Source: Devosia sp. FJ2-5-3 (lineage in GTDB: Bacteria > Pseudomonadota > Alphaproteobacteria > Rhizobiales > Devosiaceae). Taken from it: a DNA stretch of 64,000 nucleotides. This document shows positions 25,411 to 35,689 of this stretch, in pieces; the first letter of the stretch is position 1, and each line of letters begins with the position of its first letter. The notes below the pieces were generated by a model. The model did no database searches. It was not told the origin of the DNA and worked only from the letters and a program-made list of their open reading frames with translations. The stretch is from NCBI RefSeq assembly GCF_029201545.1, contig NZ_CP104007.1:3828501-3892500 (forward strand). The letters run 5' to 3'. The translations under genes and the position numbers were made by a program.

Positions 25411-26330
25411 CAGCGATCCTTGGGGTCGAGCGCGTCGCGCAGGCCGTCCCCGATATAGGTGAGACAGAGCAGCAGGGTGATCAGCACGCCTGCGGGCGCC
25501 AAAAGCATCCAGGGCAGCACTTCAGCCACCGGCGCACCGGCGGAGATCAGCGTGCCGAGCGAAGTCTGCGGCTCCTGCACACCAAGGCCGAGATAGGAGA
25601 GGAAGCTCTCGGCGATGATGATCTCGGGGATGGTCAGGGTTGCATAGATCACCACCGGACCCGTCAGATTGGGCACGATATGGCGCATGATGATGGTGAA
25701 GGGTTTGGCGCCGCCGGCCTTGGCGGCCTCGACGAATTCCTTCTCCTTGAGCGAGAGGGTCTGCCCGCGCACGATACGCGCCATGGTCAGCCATTCGATA
25801 CAGCCAATGCCAACGAAGAGCAGCACCGGATTGCGGCCGAACATGACCATCAGGATGATGACGAAGAGAATGTAGGGCAGCGCATACATGACGTCGACGA
25901 TGCGCATCATGATGGCGTCGACCCGGCCGCCGAAATAGCCGGCCACCGCGCCATAGACGACGCCGATGCTGACCGACACGACCGTCGCGACAAAAGCCAC
26001 GGTCAGGCTCATCTGCGTGCCCTGGAGCACGCGGGCGAGCATGTCGCGCCCGTTCTGGTCGGTGCCGAAATAGTGCCCGACTTCGAAATTGGGCGGCTTG
26101 CGGATATTGGACCAGTCGACCTGGGAATAGCCCCAGGGCACGAAATAGGGCCCGATATAGGCGATCAGGATGATGAGCACCACGAGGCCGATCGAGATGA
26201 CGGCAGCCTTGTTGCGCACGAGACGGCGAACCGCATCCTGGGTGAGCGAACGCCCCTTGGGCGGATCGAGTTTTTCCAGCTGCTGCGCGTAAGCGGTCAG
26301 AACCTGGTCTTTTCCGGTGATCCCAGCCAT
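25410..26330 (-). CDS. oppC: Peptide ABC transporter permease (OppC/DppC type)
   Basis: 306 residues with an N-terminal cytoplasmic extension, a first helix near residue 40 (VISIGLVVLIILIAYIG), then five more helices. The EAA loop is EFVEAAKAGGAKPFTIIMRH, followed by IVPNLTGPVV. Starts at 26330 inside an ATGA overlap with oppB. It is one of the two channel subunits. Confidence 0.94.
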   Translation of the reverse strand: MAGITGKDQVLTAYAQQLEKLDPPKGRSLTQDAVRRLVRNKAAVISIGLVVLIILIAYIGPYFVPWGYSQVDWSNIRKPPNFEVGHYFGTDQNGRDMLARVLQGTQMSLTVAFVATVVSVSIGVVYGAVAGYFGGRVDAIMMRIVDVMYALPYILFVIILMVMFGRNPVLLFVGIGCIEWLTMARIVRGQTLSLKEKEFVEAAKAGGAKPFTIIMRHIVPNLTGPVVIYATLTIPEIIIAESFLSYLGLGVQEPQTSLGTLISAGAPVAEVLPWMLLAPAGVLITLLLCLTYIGDGLRDALDPKDR

Positions 26331-27253
26331 CAGCGGTACCTCACCTTGGGATCGAGCCAGGCATAGACGAGGTCGACGATCAGATTGAGAGCGAGAATGA
26401 TGAACATGTAGAGAATGGTCGTTCCCAGAACGATGCCATAGTCGCGGTTGAGCGCGGCCTGGACGAAATATTTGCCGATCCCGGGGAGCCCGAAAATCTG
26501 TTCGACGGCCAGCGAGCCGGTGAGCAGATATGAGAGGCCCGGCCCGAGATAGGAGACGACGGGCAGCAGCGCCGGCTTGATCGCGTGGCGCGCCATGACC
26601 AGACGCTCACCCAACCCCTTGGAGCGGGCGGTGCGCACATAATTGGTGCCCAGCACTTCGATCATCGAGCCGCGCATGAGCCGGCTGATGCGCGCGGCAT
26701 GGGGCCAGGCGAGCACCGTGACGGGCAAGACTAGGTGCCAGATGGAGCCATTGACCCAGCCACCCGCCGGCAACCAGCGCAGATAGACGCCGAACCAGAG
26801 CTGCAGCAGCGCAGCCATGAGGAAATTGGGAACCACAACACCCAGCATCACCGCCAGGACCAGCACGTAATCGGGCCATTTGTTCTGGTTCACGGCCGCG
26901 ACCATGCCAGCCAGCATGCCGATGGCGGTGGCAATGACAAAGGCGGTCAGCGCCATGGTCAGGGTGAACGGAAAGCCGATGCGGATCAGATCGGAAACGT
27001 TGAAGCCGTCGATCACCATGGAGGGACCGAGGTCACCCTGGAGCAGGCGCCCGATATAGATGAAATACTGCATGACCAGCGGCTGGTCGAGATTGTAGTG
27101 GGCGCGCAGATTGGCCAGCACGGTGGGCGGCAGGGCACGTTCGCCGTCAAACGGGCCACCCGGCGCCAGGCGCAGGATAAAAAAGCAGACTGTCACGGCG
27201 ATCAGCGCAATCGGGATCGCCGAAAGCACGCGCCGGAAGGCGTAGGATAGCAT
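26330..27253 (-). CDS. oppB: Peptide ABC transporter permease (OppB/DppB type)
   Basis: 307 residues, with MLSYAFRRVLSAIPIALIAV at the N-terminus, the family's usual opening. Large periplasmic segment, six helices, EAA loop in TNYVRTARSKGLGERLVMA. AAGGAG lies 11 bases before the ATG. It is separated from oppA by 107 bases holding a stable stem-loop, which may set a lower level for the membrane genes than for the binding protein. Confidence 0.94.
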   Translation of the reverse strand: MLSYAFRRVLSAIPIALIAVTVCFFILRLAPGGPFDGERALPPTVLANLRAHYNLDQPLVMQYFIYIGRLLQGDLGPSMVIDGFNVSDLIRIGFPFTLTMALTAFVIATAIGMLAGMVAAVNQNKWPDYVLVLAVMLGVVVPNFLMAALLQLWFGVYLRWLPAGGWVNGSIWHLVLPVTVLAWPHAARISRLMRGSMIEVLGTNYVRTARSKGLGERLVMARHAIKPALLPVVSYLGPGLSYLLTGSLAVEQIFGLPGIGKYFVQAALNRDYGIVLGTTILYMFIILALNLIVDLVYAWLDPKVRYR

Positions 27254-27318
27254 TTGGTGAGAACTCCTTGGCCGGGGCGCCGGGGCAAAAAGGGCCGGTC
27301 ACGCACGGACAAAAGAAC

Positions 27319-27343
27319 CGTGGGGGCCAATCTGGCCCCCACG
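27319..27343 (-). terminator. Stem-loop between oppA and oppB (attenuator or stabiliser)
   Basis: Perfect 10-bp stem CGTGGGGGCC / GGCCCCCACG with a five-base loop. On the minus strand it is followed by GGTTCTTTTG, a weak T-rich stretch. Partial termination or 3'-end protection after the abundant binding-protein message is the usual role. Confidence 0.7.
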
Positions 27344-27360
27344 ATCTGGTTTTTATCCGC

Positions 27361-28977
27361 TTATTCCGACTTCGAGAGCCAGCGGGTGCGGAAGATGTTC
27401 TTGGGGTTCGCTTCGAAGCCCGAGATCTTGGGCGATACGACGTCCTTGGACACGTACCAGTAGATCGGGATCGCGGCGAATTCGTCCATGGCGATCTTTT
27501 CAGCGTCGGCAAGCAGCTTGCCGCGGGCTTCGAGATCGAGCTCGGTCGAGGCCTGGACCATCAGGGCATTGAACTCTTCGTTCGCATAGCGCCCGTAATT
27601 GTTGCCCCAGTTCATCGTGCCGGCCTGATCGACGCCCTTCTTGAGGAGGTCGAGCGTGTTGGACGGATCATTGTAGTCGAGCAGCCAGCCGGCACGGCCG
27701 ATCTGGAAGTCACCGGCGCGCAGGGCGTCGTAGTGAACGGCCGTTTCAGCGTTGAACAGCTCGATCTTGATGCCGAGCGGCTCCCACATGGCGGCGAGCG
27801 CCACGGCGATACGCTGGTGGTTGTCGTTGGTGTTGTAGCGCAGCTGCAGGGTCAGCGGATTGTCCGGGCCGTAGCCGGCTTCGGTCATCAGCGCCTTGGC
27901 CTTTTCGACGCGCTCTTCATAAGGCGTGTCGGCCCATGCCGGGTGATAGGCGTTTTCGACATAGTTGGACGTGCCCGGGGGCACCCAGCCATAGGCCGGC
28001 AGTTCGCCGGTGCCCAGGATATCGGGGCCGATCACGTCACGGACGACGGTGGTCGAAAGCGCTTCGCGAATGCGGACGTCGGAGAGGACCTGGCCTTCTT
28101 CCTGGTTCATCACGTAGTAGTAGATGCCCAGGAACGGGGTGACGTGTGCTTCACCCGGCAGGTTGTCCTGCAGCCACTGGTACTGGTCGGACGGGAAGTC
28201 GGTCAGGATGTCGAATTCACCGGCGCGGTAGCGGTTGAGCGCTGCAGCCTGATCTTCGAGAACATGGTAGTAGACTTCATCGATCTGCACATTGGCAGCG
28301 TCGTAATAGTCGGCGTTCTTTTCCGAACGGACATAAGAGCCCGGCAGCCATTCCTTGACCAGGTACGGGCCGTTGCCGACGATGTTCTCGACCTTGGTCC
28401 AGTTGTCGCCCAGCTCTTCGACGAGATGCTTCGGCACCGGATAGGCGGTGTAGTGGGTCAGCGCCTCAAGGAAGAAGGGAGTCGAGGCTTCGAGGGTGAT
28501 CTCGAGCGTCTTGTCGTCGATGGCCTTGACGCCGAGCTCGTTGAAATCGGTGATTTCGCCGGAGTTGATGGCTTCCGCGTTCTTGATCGGGAACTGCAGG
28601 TAAGCGTAGTCAGCCGCGGTCGCGGGATTGAACAGGCGCTGGAAGGCGAAAACGAAGTCGCCAGCGGTCACCGGTGTACCGTCGGACCAGGCAATGCCGT
28701 CGCGCAGCTTGAAGGTGTAGACCGTGCCGTCCTCGGAAATTTCCCAGCTCTCGGCCTGGCCCGGAATGGCTTCGGCAGACGGGCTCTCGGTCAGCAGGCC
28801 TTCGATATAGTCGCCGATGACACGATTTTCCCAGTCGCCGGAAGCTTTGTGGGGGTCGAGGGTGCCGGGATCGCCACCATTGTGCAGCTGCAGCGTCACC
28901 GCAGAAGCGGAGGTGCTCATCATTAGTGCCATGGCGCCCGCGGTCGCTACCGCCTTGAAGGCTGTGGTGAACTTCAT
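27361..28977 (-). CDS. oppA: Oligopeptide ABC transporter substrate-binding protein
   Basis: 538 residues with signal peptide (AVATAGAMALMMSTSASA, cleavage near residue 26) and no lipobox cysteine, so it is a free periplasmic protein. SBP_bac_5 family features: GGDPGTLDPHKASG near the mature N-terminus, YTFKLRDGIAWSDGTPV, and the C-terminal WLLDYNDPSN. Sequence style is OppA (peptides of several residues) more than DppA. ATG 28977 has GGGACGAGA upstream. First gene of the five-gene operon oppA-B-C-D-F. Confidence 0.93.
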   Translation of the reverse strand: MKFTTAFKAVATAGAMALMMSTSASAVTLQLHNGGDPGTLDPHKASGDWENRVIGDYIEGLLTESPSAEAIPGQAESWEISEDGTVYTFKLRDGIAWSDGTPVTAGDFVFAFQRLFNPATAADYAYLQFPIKNAEAINSGEITDFNELGVKAIDDKTLEITLEASTPFFLEALTHYTAYPVPKHLVEELGDNWTKVENIVGNGPYLVKEWLPGSYVRSEKNADYYDAANVQIDEVYYHVLEDQAAALNRYRAGEFDILTDFPSDQYQWLQDNLPGEAHVTPFLGIYYYVMNQEEGQVLSDVRIREALSTTVVRDVIGPDILGTGELPAYGWVPPGTSNYVENAYHPAWADTPYEERVEKAKALMTEAGYGPDNPLTLQLRYNTNDNHQRIAVALAAMWEPLGIKIELFNAETAVHYDALRAGDFQIGRAGWLLDYNDPSNTLDLLKKGVDQAGTMNWGNNYGRYANEEFNALMVQASTELDLEARGKLLADAEKIAMDEFAAIPIYWYVSKDVVSPKISGFEANPKNIFRTRWLSKSE

Positions 28978-29329
28978 TCTCGTCCCATCTCCATGTGGAA
29001 ATCATCATTGTTGCTATCCGCATTTTAAGATGCGGATTAGTTGCTCCAGCCAACGGTTAAACCCATTGGTCAAGATCGGTGGACGGTATCGTGGTAAAGC
29101 GTCCACTGACAAGCAAAAGATTGACCTAAGCGTCAAGACCACCCGGCCTGTGAATATTTCGCCCTAAAAAGACCAAGATCAGCGCTGCTGCAACCGCCGG
29201 ATCGGCACTTGCGGTCACAATTACGACAGCCGTGCGGAACCACAGATCGACCTGACTGGACAGGGCAGGACAGAAATGAAGGGCCGGAAATGCGGCGGGG
29301 ACTGCAGGCTGACCTGCTGATCGCCCGAA
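28978..29329. other. oppA promoter and leader region
   Basis: 352 bases without a credible gene. It contains a dyad ATCCGCAT-N6-ATGCGGAT at 29016-29037, 39 bases upstream of the oppA start. This could be a leader hairpin or an operator. The remainder, towards the end of the ExoD-family gene, shows nothing I can name. Confidence 0.55.
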
Positions 29330-29917
29330 TTAAACGAGCAACATCAGTGCTATAAAGACTAGAGCTGCGACAAGACCCGCCCATGCCAGTGCCAGGAAGC
29401 CGTCTCTTGCGGTGATGGCGAGCGCATAGAGTGCGATGACCGAGGCCGCAGCGGTCGAGGTGAAGGGCACGAATTCCAGGACCGGCATGATGAGGCCGAC
29501 CATGACGCAGATCGCGGCGCCGGCCCGGCGCAGCGGCGGGGCCACCAGCATTCCGGCGCGTGGCTTGACGAGGCTGTCCGCGCCGCGTCCGAGGGGCTTG
29601 AGGAATTTGAGCAGCTTTTCGACATGGCGGCCGGGAATGCTCCTCTGGGTCAGCCAGCGCGGCAGCCACATGGCCTTACGTCCCAGCGCAATCTGGCCTG
29701 CTACCAGGACCGTATGAAGCCCGGTGAGCGTCGGAACACCGGGAATAATGCTGAGGGGCGAAATGACGACAAGCGCGGGAATGAGCAGGAGGGGCCCGGC
29801 GGCGCGCCGGCCGACGATTTGCTGGATCAGCCCGATGGAGATGCCATCCCCGGCCCGGGCATGTTCATCCACCTTGTTGATGAGATTGGTAAGCGTGCCC
29901 TGGCGGATGTCGGTCAT
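29330..29917 (-). CDS. exoD: ExoD-family membrane protein
   Basis: 195 residues from ATG 29917 (AGGAAG seven bases upstream); the frame extends to 29998. The pattern is that of ExoD: an amphipathic N-terminus (LTNLINKVDEHARAGDGISI), GRRAAGPLLLIPALVVISP and IPGVPT motifs, and C-terminal hydrophobic helices from about residue 125. Rhizobial ExoD affects exopolysaccharide production and alkali tolerance; its biochemical role is unknown. Not in an obvious polysaccharide cluster here. Confidence 0.85.
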   Translation of the reverse strand: MTDIRQGTLTNLINKVDEHARAGDGISIGLIQQIVGRRAAGPLLLIPALVVISPLSIIPGVPTLTGLHTVLVAGQIALGRKAMWLPRWLTQRSIPGRHVEKLLKFLKPLGRGADSLVKPRAGMLVAPPLRRAGAAICVMVGLIMPVLEFVPFTSTAAASVIALYALAITARDGFLALAWAGLVAALVFIALMLLV

Positions 29918-30068
29918 GTGAACTTCCTGTGTCGGCACCAACGTATGGCTTGCGGGGGATGTTCCTGGAGGCGTGCGATCACGGCGCCATTTCCGCACTT
30001 GTCGGAAATTCCGCGTTCATTATCATTGACCTGCCGTGGTCAATTGGCCGGCGCAGAGGAGATCGACC

Positions 30069-31646
30069 GTGGCGTTGAAGCGAAGCTGGAGAGAAATCTC
30101 GGCCGTCCGGTTGGCTGTCGGCCTGATGGCAGCCGCCCTCACGCTCTTTATCGGCCTCCTCGTGTTTTTTGTCGTCATCGGCACCAACCAGACGCGCGAA
30201 CGGTTCGAGGAGCGGTCGCGGGCCGCCTCGCAGGTGGTGGCGACCAATGCCTATTGGATCGCCGAAGTCGCCAACCAGACGCTGCGCCGCGTGGACAGCG
30301 CCATGGGCACCACGCTTTCGGGCAGCGAAGAGGAGATCGACGCGGTGCTGCAGGGCCTGCCCGCGGCGACCGAGGTCTATGTCATCGACCGCAACGCCAA
30401 CACCGTCTTTGCCACCGTGGAGGGAGCGGCGAACACCTATATCGGTGACCGCGAATATTTCACCGCCGTTCGTGATGGCGCGCCCTTCTATACATCGCCG
30501 CTGCTGGTCAGCCGCATCACTGGCGACCGGATCTTCGTCTTCAGCAAACGGGTCGAGCGGCGGGGCGTCTTTGCCGGCGCCATCATGGTGTCGTTCTCGG
30601 AAACGCTATTGGCCGATCTGTGGCGCACGCTCGATCTCGACGACGGCTCGACGTTGAGCCTCGTGCGTGCCGACGGGCAGTTGATGGCCCGCTTTCCGCC
30701 CTCACCGGGACCGGTCGACCTCAGTGACACGCCGCTCTTTACCCAATACTTCAAGGAAAACGAGGTCGGCACCTATATCTCGGAGAGTTCGCCGATCGAT
30801 GGCGTGGCCCGGGTGGTGAGCTATCGACTGGTCTCCGACGCGCCGATCATCGGCCTTGCCTCGGTGGCGACCAACAAGGGCTGGTCGGATTTCGTCAACG
30901 CCATTGTCAGCGTCCTGCTCATTGTCTCCCCGGTGGTGCTCGGGCTGGTGCTGGGCGGCTGGTGGATCGTGCGGCTGCTGGTGCGCGATGCCGAGCGGGC
31001 CAAGGAGCTGGAGGCGTCGGTGGAACTCAACACCATGCTGTTCCGGGAAATCCATCACCGGGTGAAGAACAATCTCGCCTCGGTTCAGGCGTTGGTGCGC
31101 ATGCAGGACATTCCCGACAATGCCAAGCGCGATCTGCAGAGCCGGTTTGCCGCCATGGCGGCCATGCACGAGCATATCTACCAGCAGGACCGCTATGAGG
31201 ACATCGACGCCCACGATTTCATCCCGCCCGTGGTCGATCAGGTCAAGCAAGCCTATGGCACCGAAACGACCCTGGTCTACGATCTCGACCACGTCATGGT
31301 CGACCGCGACCATGCCACCCCGCTGGCCCTGCTCCTTAGCGAACTGGCGACCAACGCCTTCAAATACGCCTTTGCCGATCACCAGGCGGGAACGCTCTCC
31401 ATCACCCTGCGGCAGGGCGGCGACGGACGGGCGACGCTGATCGTTCGGGATGACGGCATCGGCATGGAGGCAGCGGAATTTTCGAAGAGCATGGGCATGC
31501 GCCTCATCCGCGGCATTGTCGGCCAGATGGGTGGCGAATACAGTTTCCGCAACGAAGGCGGCGTGGTGTTCGAGGCCGAACTCGCCCTCTCGGTCGCCGG
31601 GCGCGCCACTGCTAGCGCCCCAGAAGCAGATCCCGCGCCTCGTTGA
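30069..31646 (+). CDS. Membrane sensor histidine kinase, HWE/HisKA_2 type
   Basis: 525 residues from GTG 30069 (AGAGGAGA eight bases upstream); the open frame starts at 30036. TM1 is at about 18-40, a periplasmic Cache-like PAS region at about 45-275 ([24 protein letters not shown]), and TM2 at about 280-300. The H-box [18 protein letters not shown] has H329/H330. The ATPase domain has [11 protein letters not shown] and DDGIGM. Such kinases often signal to single-domain regulators such as PhyR in the general stress response, but no response regulator is adjacent. Its 3' end overlaps the convergent DnaJ-like gene by 35 bases. Confidence 0.9.
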   Translation: MALKRSWREISAVRLAVGLMAAALTLFIGLLVFFVVIGTNQTRERFEERSRAASQVVATNAYWIAEVANQTLRRVDSAMGTTLSGSEEEIDAVLQGLPAATEVYVIDRNANTVFATVEGAANTYIGDREYFTAVRDGAPFYTSPLLVSRITGDRIFVFSKRVERRGVFAGAIMVSFSETLLADLWRTLDLDDGSTLSLVRADGQLMARFPPSPGPVDLSDTPLFTQYFKENEVGTYISESSPIDGVARVVSYRLVSDAPIIGLASVATNKGWSDFVNAIVSVLLIVSPVVLGLVLGGWWIVRLLVRDAERAKELEASVELNTMLFREIHHRVKNNLASVQALVRMQDIPDNAKRDLQSRFAAMAAMHEHIYQQDRYEDIDAHDFIPPVVDQVKQAYGTETTLVYDLDHVMVDRDHATPLALLLSELATNAFKYAFADHQAGTLSITLRQGGDGRATLIVRDDGIGMEAAEFSKSMGMRLIRGIVGQMGGEYSFRNEGGVVFEAELALSVAGRATASAPEADPAPR

Positions 31647-32313
31647 TCCGCGCCGCCAGATATTCCGAACCGCCGCGATCGGGATGGACGCCCTTCATCA
31701 ATTCGCGATGGGCGGCACGAATATCCTCGTCGCTGGCGCCGGGCCTGAGGCCCAGAACGGCATAGGCCTCGGCGATGGGGTCGCGGCCCGAACCGGGACC
31801 CTGCCCTGCCTCGGCGCCGCCCTCGGCGAAATATTCCCGCCAGCCGGCCCGATTGGCATCGAGCCAGTTTTCGAGAAGATTGACGCTGTCGGCATCGGCG
31901 GCGACTTCATCGAGCAATCGACGGGTTTCGTCCGGCCCCAGATCCATCAGATCCCAGCCGGCAAATGCGCCATCGAGGACACGACCGCCGAGGGCGCCGG
32001 TGTCGTGATCGAGCTCCATGGCCAGATAGCGGCTGCGTACCTTCGAAACATTGCCACCGGAGGATTTGGCCAGACTATCGAACGAAAACTGTCCGATCCG
32101 GCCGCGCAGCAGCACCGAGGCGGCCAAGGCGCCGACAATGGTGGCGATATCGATGCGGCGGAGAACGAGGCCGATCAGCGCGATGAGCGCCAAAACTCCT
32201 CCCACGCCCCAGCGCAGACCGCGCATCAGCACGCCCCGGTCCATATTGCGCATGGCGTTGAACAGCCAGAGCGCCGCCAAAAGCCCCAGTGCGCCAAGAA
32301 TTATCCAGCTCAT
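31612..32313 (-). CDS. Membrane-anchored DnaJ-domain protein
   Basis: 233 residues. Two N-terminal hydrophobic helices (about 4-20 and 35-65) anchor it. The C-terminal J domain at about 180-233 has the invariant HPD in [15 protein letters not shown] and the family's preceding [20 protein letters not shown]. This is the arrangement of TIM14-like type IV J proteins, co-chaperones that stimulate DnaK at the membrane. Its start overlaps the stop of the upstream VWA-like gene (ATGA), so the two are co-translated. Confidence 0.88.
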   Translation of the reverse strand: MSWIILGALGLLAALWLFNAMRNMDRGVLMRGLRWGVGGVLALIALIGLVLRRIDIATIVGALAASVLLRGRIGQFSFDSLAKSSGGNVSKVRSRYLAMELDHDTGALGGRVLDGAFAGWDLMDLGPDETRRLLDEVAADADSVNLLENWLDANRAGWREYFAEGGAEAGQGPGSGRDPIAEAYAVLGLRPGASDEDIRAAHRELMKGVHPDRGGSEYLAARINEARDLLLGR

Positions 32314-33032
32314 CTTTTCTCGATCTGTGCCAAGAGGCCGCGTGCGGCGGCGCTGGATTGAAGCCGCAGATTGTTCTGCCCACCGCTGGCGAAAGCAGCC
32401 ACGGCCTTGAGCAATTCAGCCAGATGCTGGGGGGCCGAACTGTCAAAGCGCGCATAGGCGCCCTTGCTCAGACGCGCAAACTCGCGGAACGCGGCCTCGA
32501 CGCGACTGTCCTGCCCTTCCTGGAAGAGAAAGAGCGGCAGGCCCAACAATCCCAGCTCGCCCGCCTGCGAGGCAAGGGCATCGACATTTTCCTCGATGGC
32601 GTCGCCGACGAACACCACGGCATTGATGCGCCGTTTCTTGTGCTCGGCGCGGGCGTGGGAAAACACTTTCCCGATCTGGGTGTCGCCACCCCGGCAGGCA
32701 ATGCCGCTCATCAGCCGGGCCAGCGCCTCGGCATCGACCACCCATTTGGAGGCCCGGCATTCGCCCATGCCCCGGAAATAGAGCAATTGTACCTGCAGCG
32801 CCGCATTCTTGGGAATGGCGGTGAACATGCCGGCCTGTAGCGTGATCGCCATGTCCCAGGTCGGCTGCCGGCTCATGGTCGCATCCATGGCGAAGAGCAG
32901 CCTGCCATCGGCGGCTTCATTGGGACGCGCCAGCATGCGCGATTTGGTGAGGAACGCAGCCACGTCGGAACGCACCCCCTGGCGGGAGCCAAGGGCGCTA
33001 TCTGGCCGTGTCGTCGGAGTTTTCTCTGCCAT
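32310..33032 (-). CDS. VWA-like domain protein
   Basis: 240 residues from ATG 33032. A von Willebrand A-like fold is suggested by [19 protein letters not shown], a variant DxTxS metal site near residue 50. It is followed by alternating strands and helices ([30 protein letters not shown]). No signal peptide. It is fused by a start/stop overlap to the membrane DnaJ gene. A protein-complex or chaperone-adaptor role is possible; no direct function can be named. Confidence 0.75.
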   Translation of the reverse strand: MAEKTPTTRPDSALGSRQGVRSDVAAFLTKSRMLARPNEAADGRLLFAMDATMSRQPTWDMAITLQAGMFTAIPKNAALQVQLLYFRGMGECRASKWVVDAEALARLMSGIACRGGDTQIGKVFSHARAEHKKRRINAVVFVGDAIEENVDALASQAGELGLLGLPLFLFQEGQDSRVEAAFREFARLSKGAYARFDSSAPQHLAELLKAVAAFASGGQNNLRLQSSAAARGLLAQIEKR

Positions 33033-33165
33033 AGGGCAAATATGTAGAGGGCGGCAGGCCGGCGCAAGGCCGGGCACGGAGCTTTGTGCGCCTCGACGGA
33101 GACGGAAGCATCTTGATGGTCACATCAAGCAGGCGCTGCCGGTCCAATTGGCGACGCTGGTCGCG

Positions 33166-33645
33166 TCAGGCGAAGACCTCATAGACGACATAATAGGCCG
33201 AGCCTTCGATATCGGACTTGGCGAGCTTGGCGATCTGTCCGGTGCCCGCCTCCTCTTCGAAAATCGCCACGGAGCCAAGCAGATCGTTGTCGCTGGCGCT
33301 GTCATAGTCCCAGAGGGAGATGTTGAGCGCATAGGTGAATGTGAGGTCGAGCATGACCACAAGAGTTTGCCCCGCCTGGGCGTCCACCGGGTCGCCACTG
33401 GGCCAGACCGCATATTCAAGATCACCCGAGGATTCGGTGGTGATGAACAAATTGTCCGGATCCGAGCGGGCGGTATCGATGGCGGCAATCACCTCGGGCA
33501 ATTGCCCCAGGATCTCCGACACCTGCGCTCCAAATCCCGACGCCGGAATGGAGGGCGCCAGGCCGGAGAGCGCCTGGATGGCCCCAAAATCGGTGCCCGA
33601 CGCCTGTCTGACGCAGTAGAGCATGTAGATCCGTGCGGTTGCCAT
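33166..33645 (-). CDS. Hypothetical protein with a C2-like beta region
   Basis: 159 residues from ATG 33645 (GGAG seven bases upstream); an ATG at 33657 is in frame. N-terminal helical part, then a beta-rich half with TLVVMLDLTFTYALNISLWD and DYDSASDNDLLGSV. This reads like the calcium-loop region of a C2 domain (WDYDSxSDNDLLG). It ends VYEVFA with no transmembrane segment and no signal peptide. It is 28 bases downstream of the OmpA-like gene, probably one transcript. Function unknown. Confidence 0.7.
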   Translation of the reverse strand: MATARIYMLYCVRQASGTDFGAIQALSGLAPSIPASGFGAQVSEILGQLPEVIAAIDTARSDPDNLFITTESSGDLEYAVWPSGDPVDAQAGQTLVVMLDLTFTYALNISLWDYDSASDNDLLGSVAIFEEEAGTGQIAKLAKSDIEGSAYYVVYEVFA

Positions 33646-33673
33646 TGCCTTCTCCATTTGGCCGTCAGGGAAA

Positions 33674-34246
33674 CTAGACGTCGAAAGTGGTGATCAGGAT
33701 GTCGACGCGGCGGTTCTGCGCACGCTCCGCCTCGGTGTGGGATTGGGTGAGGAGCATTCCGCAAGCCGCATAGACCAGGGCCCAGGCGGCGCGATCCGAC
33801 TCTTCCCACCATTCGGTCCCGGCCCATCCTCCGCGCCGCGCATATTCATCGACGACCGGCTTGATCCATTCCCAGGCGGAAACCGCGCGTGCAGTGGAGG
33901 CGTCGATCTCGCTCTGCCGCCTCTGGTCACAGCTCATGTCGGCCCGGTCCTGGCGATCCGAATGGCCCACAATGGTGATGGAGCTGCGGATATTGGCCGT
34001 CCCGTTGATGCCGTTCCCCATCCGCTCCAATTCGAGATCGAGCTCATAGAGCGGATTGCCGGGAATAACCGCGCCCACGGTCTCGAAATCGGTCTGGCCG
34101 GCGGGATAGCCGGCGAAACGGAAAAGCTTGACGCGCACCGCGATGTCCTCCGCCAGGGGCAACGACGCCCCGACGCCATTGGGCGTCCGCAGGGCGTCAC
34201 TGTCCGAACCAGCGTAGAGGGTAGACGTGGTTTTTCGGCTCCACAT
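33674..34246 (-). CDS. OmpA/MotB-like C-terminal domain protein without visible export signal
   Basis: 190 residues from ATG 34246; a TTG at 34264 is also in frame and neither start has ideal ribosome-site spacing. The middle has SITIVGHSDRQDR and the end has AERAQNRRVDILITTF, the two halves of the OmpA-family peptidoglycan-binding fold (GHxD...RR). Between them lies an unusual 60-residue Trp-rich insert (WEWIKPVVDEYARR, TEWWEESDRAAW). No signal peptide or lipobox is seen, which is odd for a cell-wall binder. Pairs with the C2-like gene downstream. Confidence 0.72.
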   Translation of the reverse strand: MWSRKTTSTLYAGSDSDALRTPNGVGASLPLAEDIAVRVKLFRFAGYPAGQTDFETVGAVIPGNPLYELDLELERMGNGINGTANIRSSITIVGHSDRQDRADMSCDQRRQSEIDASTARAVSAWEWIKPVVDEYARRGGWAGTEWWEESDRAAWALVYAACGMLLTQSHTEAERAQNRRVDILITTFDV

Positions 34247-34415
34247 CCTCCATTCGACCGACAAGCAAACACTTTACCTGGCGGTCGGACGCCCTCCCTT
34301 TCTTGCAGGCGCGTGATGCGGACCGGCAGGACCAAGGCATTTTCCCACCTTGCCGAGGCCGTCTACGGCTGCGCTATCGCTCCAGGCCGGTGGGAGCGGA
34401 TCGCTCCAGCGCGCC

Positions 34416-35663
34416 TCAGTACCGCGAAATCGCCAGATCGGTGGCGTCGATCTCGGGCTGCTTGCCACTCACCAGATCGGCGATGACGCGGGCCGAGCCG
34501 GTGCTCATGGTCCAGCCGAGCGTGCCGTGGCCGGTGTTGAGATAGAGGCCTTCGATTTTCGTCGGGCCGATCACCGGCGTGCCATCGGGCGTCATGGGAC
34601 GCAGCCCCGACCAGAAGCTGCCGGTGGCGGTGTCGCCGCCGGGGAAGAGGTCGTTGACCGAATGCTCCAGGGTGCGGCGGCGAGCTATGCCGAGATCATT
34701 GGTGTAGCCAGAAATCTCGGCCATGCCGCCGACGCGGATGCGGTCGCCAAGCCGGGTGATGGCGATCTTGTAGCTTTCGTCGAGCACGGTCGAGACCGGG
34801 GCGCGGCTCTCATCGGTGATCGGAATGGTCATGGAATAACCCTTGACCGGGTAGACCGGCAGGGAAATGCCGTGCGGCCGCAGCAGCAGCGGCGAGTAGG
34901 AGCCCATCGCCACCACCACCTTGTCGGCGGCCTCGCGACCAGTTTTGGTGACGACGCCCTTGACCCGCCCGCCCTCGACATCGAGCCCGGTGATCTCGGT
35001 GCCGTAGCGGAAGGTGACGCCCAGCGCGGCGGCCTTTTCGGCCAGCGCATTGGTGAACTTGAAGCAGTCGCCGGTCTCGTCGAGCGGGGTCAGAAGGCCG
35101 CCGACGATCTTGTCGCGGGCATGGGCCAGCGCCGGCTCCTGGCGGATGCAGCCATCGCGGTCGAGCACTTCATAGGGGATGCCGTCGGCGGCAAGGGCGG
35201 TCACGTCCTTTGCCGAGGCGTCGAGCTGGTGCTGGGTGCGGAAGAGCTGCACCGTGCCCTGCATGCGCTCGTCATAGGAAATTGCGGTTTCGGCGCGCAG
35301 TTCGGCGAGGCAAATCCGGCTGTAATCGGCCAGCCGCAGCATGCGGCTCTTGTTGATGGCGTAGCTCTTGTAATTACAATTGGCCAGCATCTGGATCAGC
35401 CAGGCCAGCATGGCGCCATCGACTTTCGGGCGCAGCACCAGCGGCGGATGCTTCATCATCAGCCATTTGACCGCCTTGCGCGGAATGCCGGGGGCCGCCC
35501 AGGGCGAGCAATAGCCAAAGGAAACCTCGCCCGCATTGGCATGGCTGGTTTCCAGCGCGGGACCGGGCTGGCGGTCGATGACCACGACCTCATGGCCGGC
35601 CTTGGCCAGCTGATAGGCCGAGGTGACGCCGATAATGCCGGCCCCAAGAACGATGACTTTCAT
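34416..35663 (-). CDS. dadA: D-amino acid dehydrogenase
   Basis: 415 residues from ATG 35663 (GAGGAAAAA upstream); the frame continues to 36194 in another gene's shadow. FAD-binding Rossmann motif [20 protein letters not shown] at the N-terminus. Family stretches include [40 protein letters not shown] and the C-terminal [12 protein letters not shown]. DadA deaminates D-alanine to pyruvate, passing electrons to the respiratory chain. It follows the alanine racemase gene by 26 bases; together they degrade L-alanine through D-alanine. Confidence 0.95.
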   Translation of the reverse strand: MKVIVLGAGIIGVTSAYQLAKAGHEVVVIDRQPGPALETSHANAGEVSFGYCSPWAAPGIPRKAVKWLMMKHPPLVLRPKVDGAMLAWLIQMLANCNYKSYAINKSRMLRLADYSRICLAELRAETAISYDERMQGTVQLFRTQHQLDASAKDVTALAADGIPYEVLDRDGCIRQEPALAHARDKIVGGLLTPLDETGDCFKFTNALAEKAAALGVTFRYGTEITGLDVEGGRVKGVVTKTGREAADKVVVAMGSYSPLLLRPHGISLPVYPVKGYSMTIPITDESRAPVSTVLDESYKIAITRLGDRIRVGGMAEISGYTNDLGIARRRTLEHSVNDLFPGGDTATGSFWSGLRPMTPDGTPVIGPTKIEGLYLNTGHGTLGWTMSTGSARVIADLVSGKQPEIDATDLAISRY

Positions 35664-35689
35664 TTTTTCCTCAAAGGGCGTGCGAGTGG

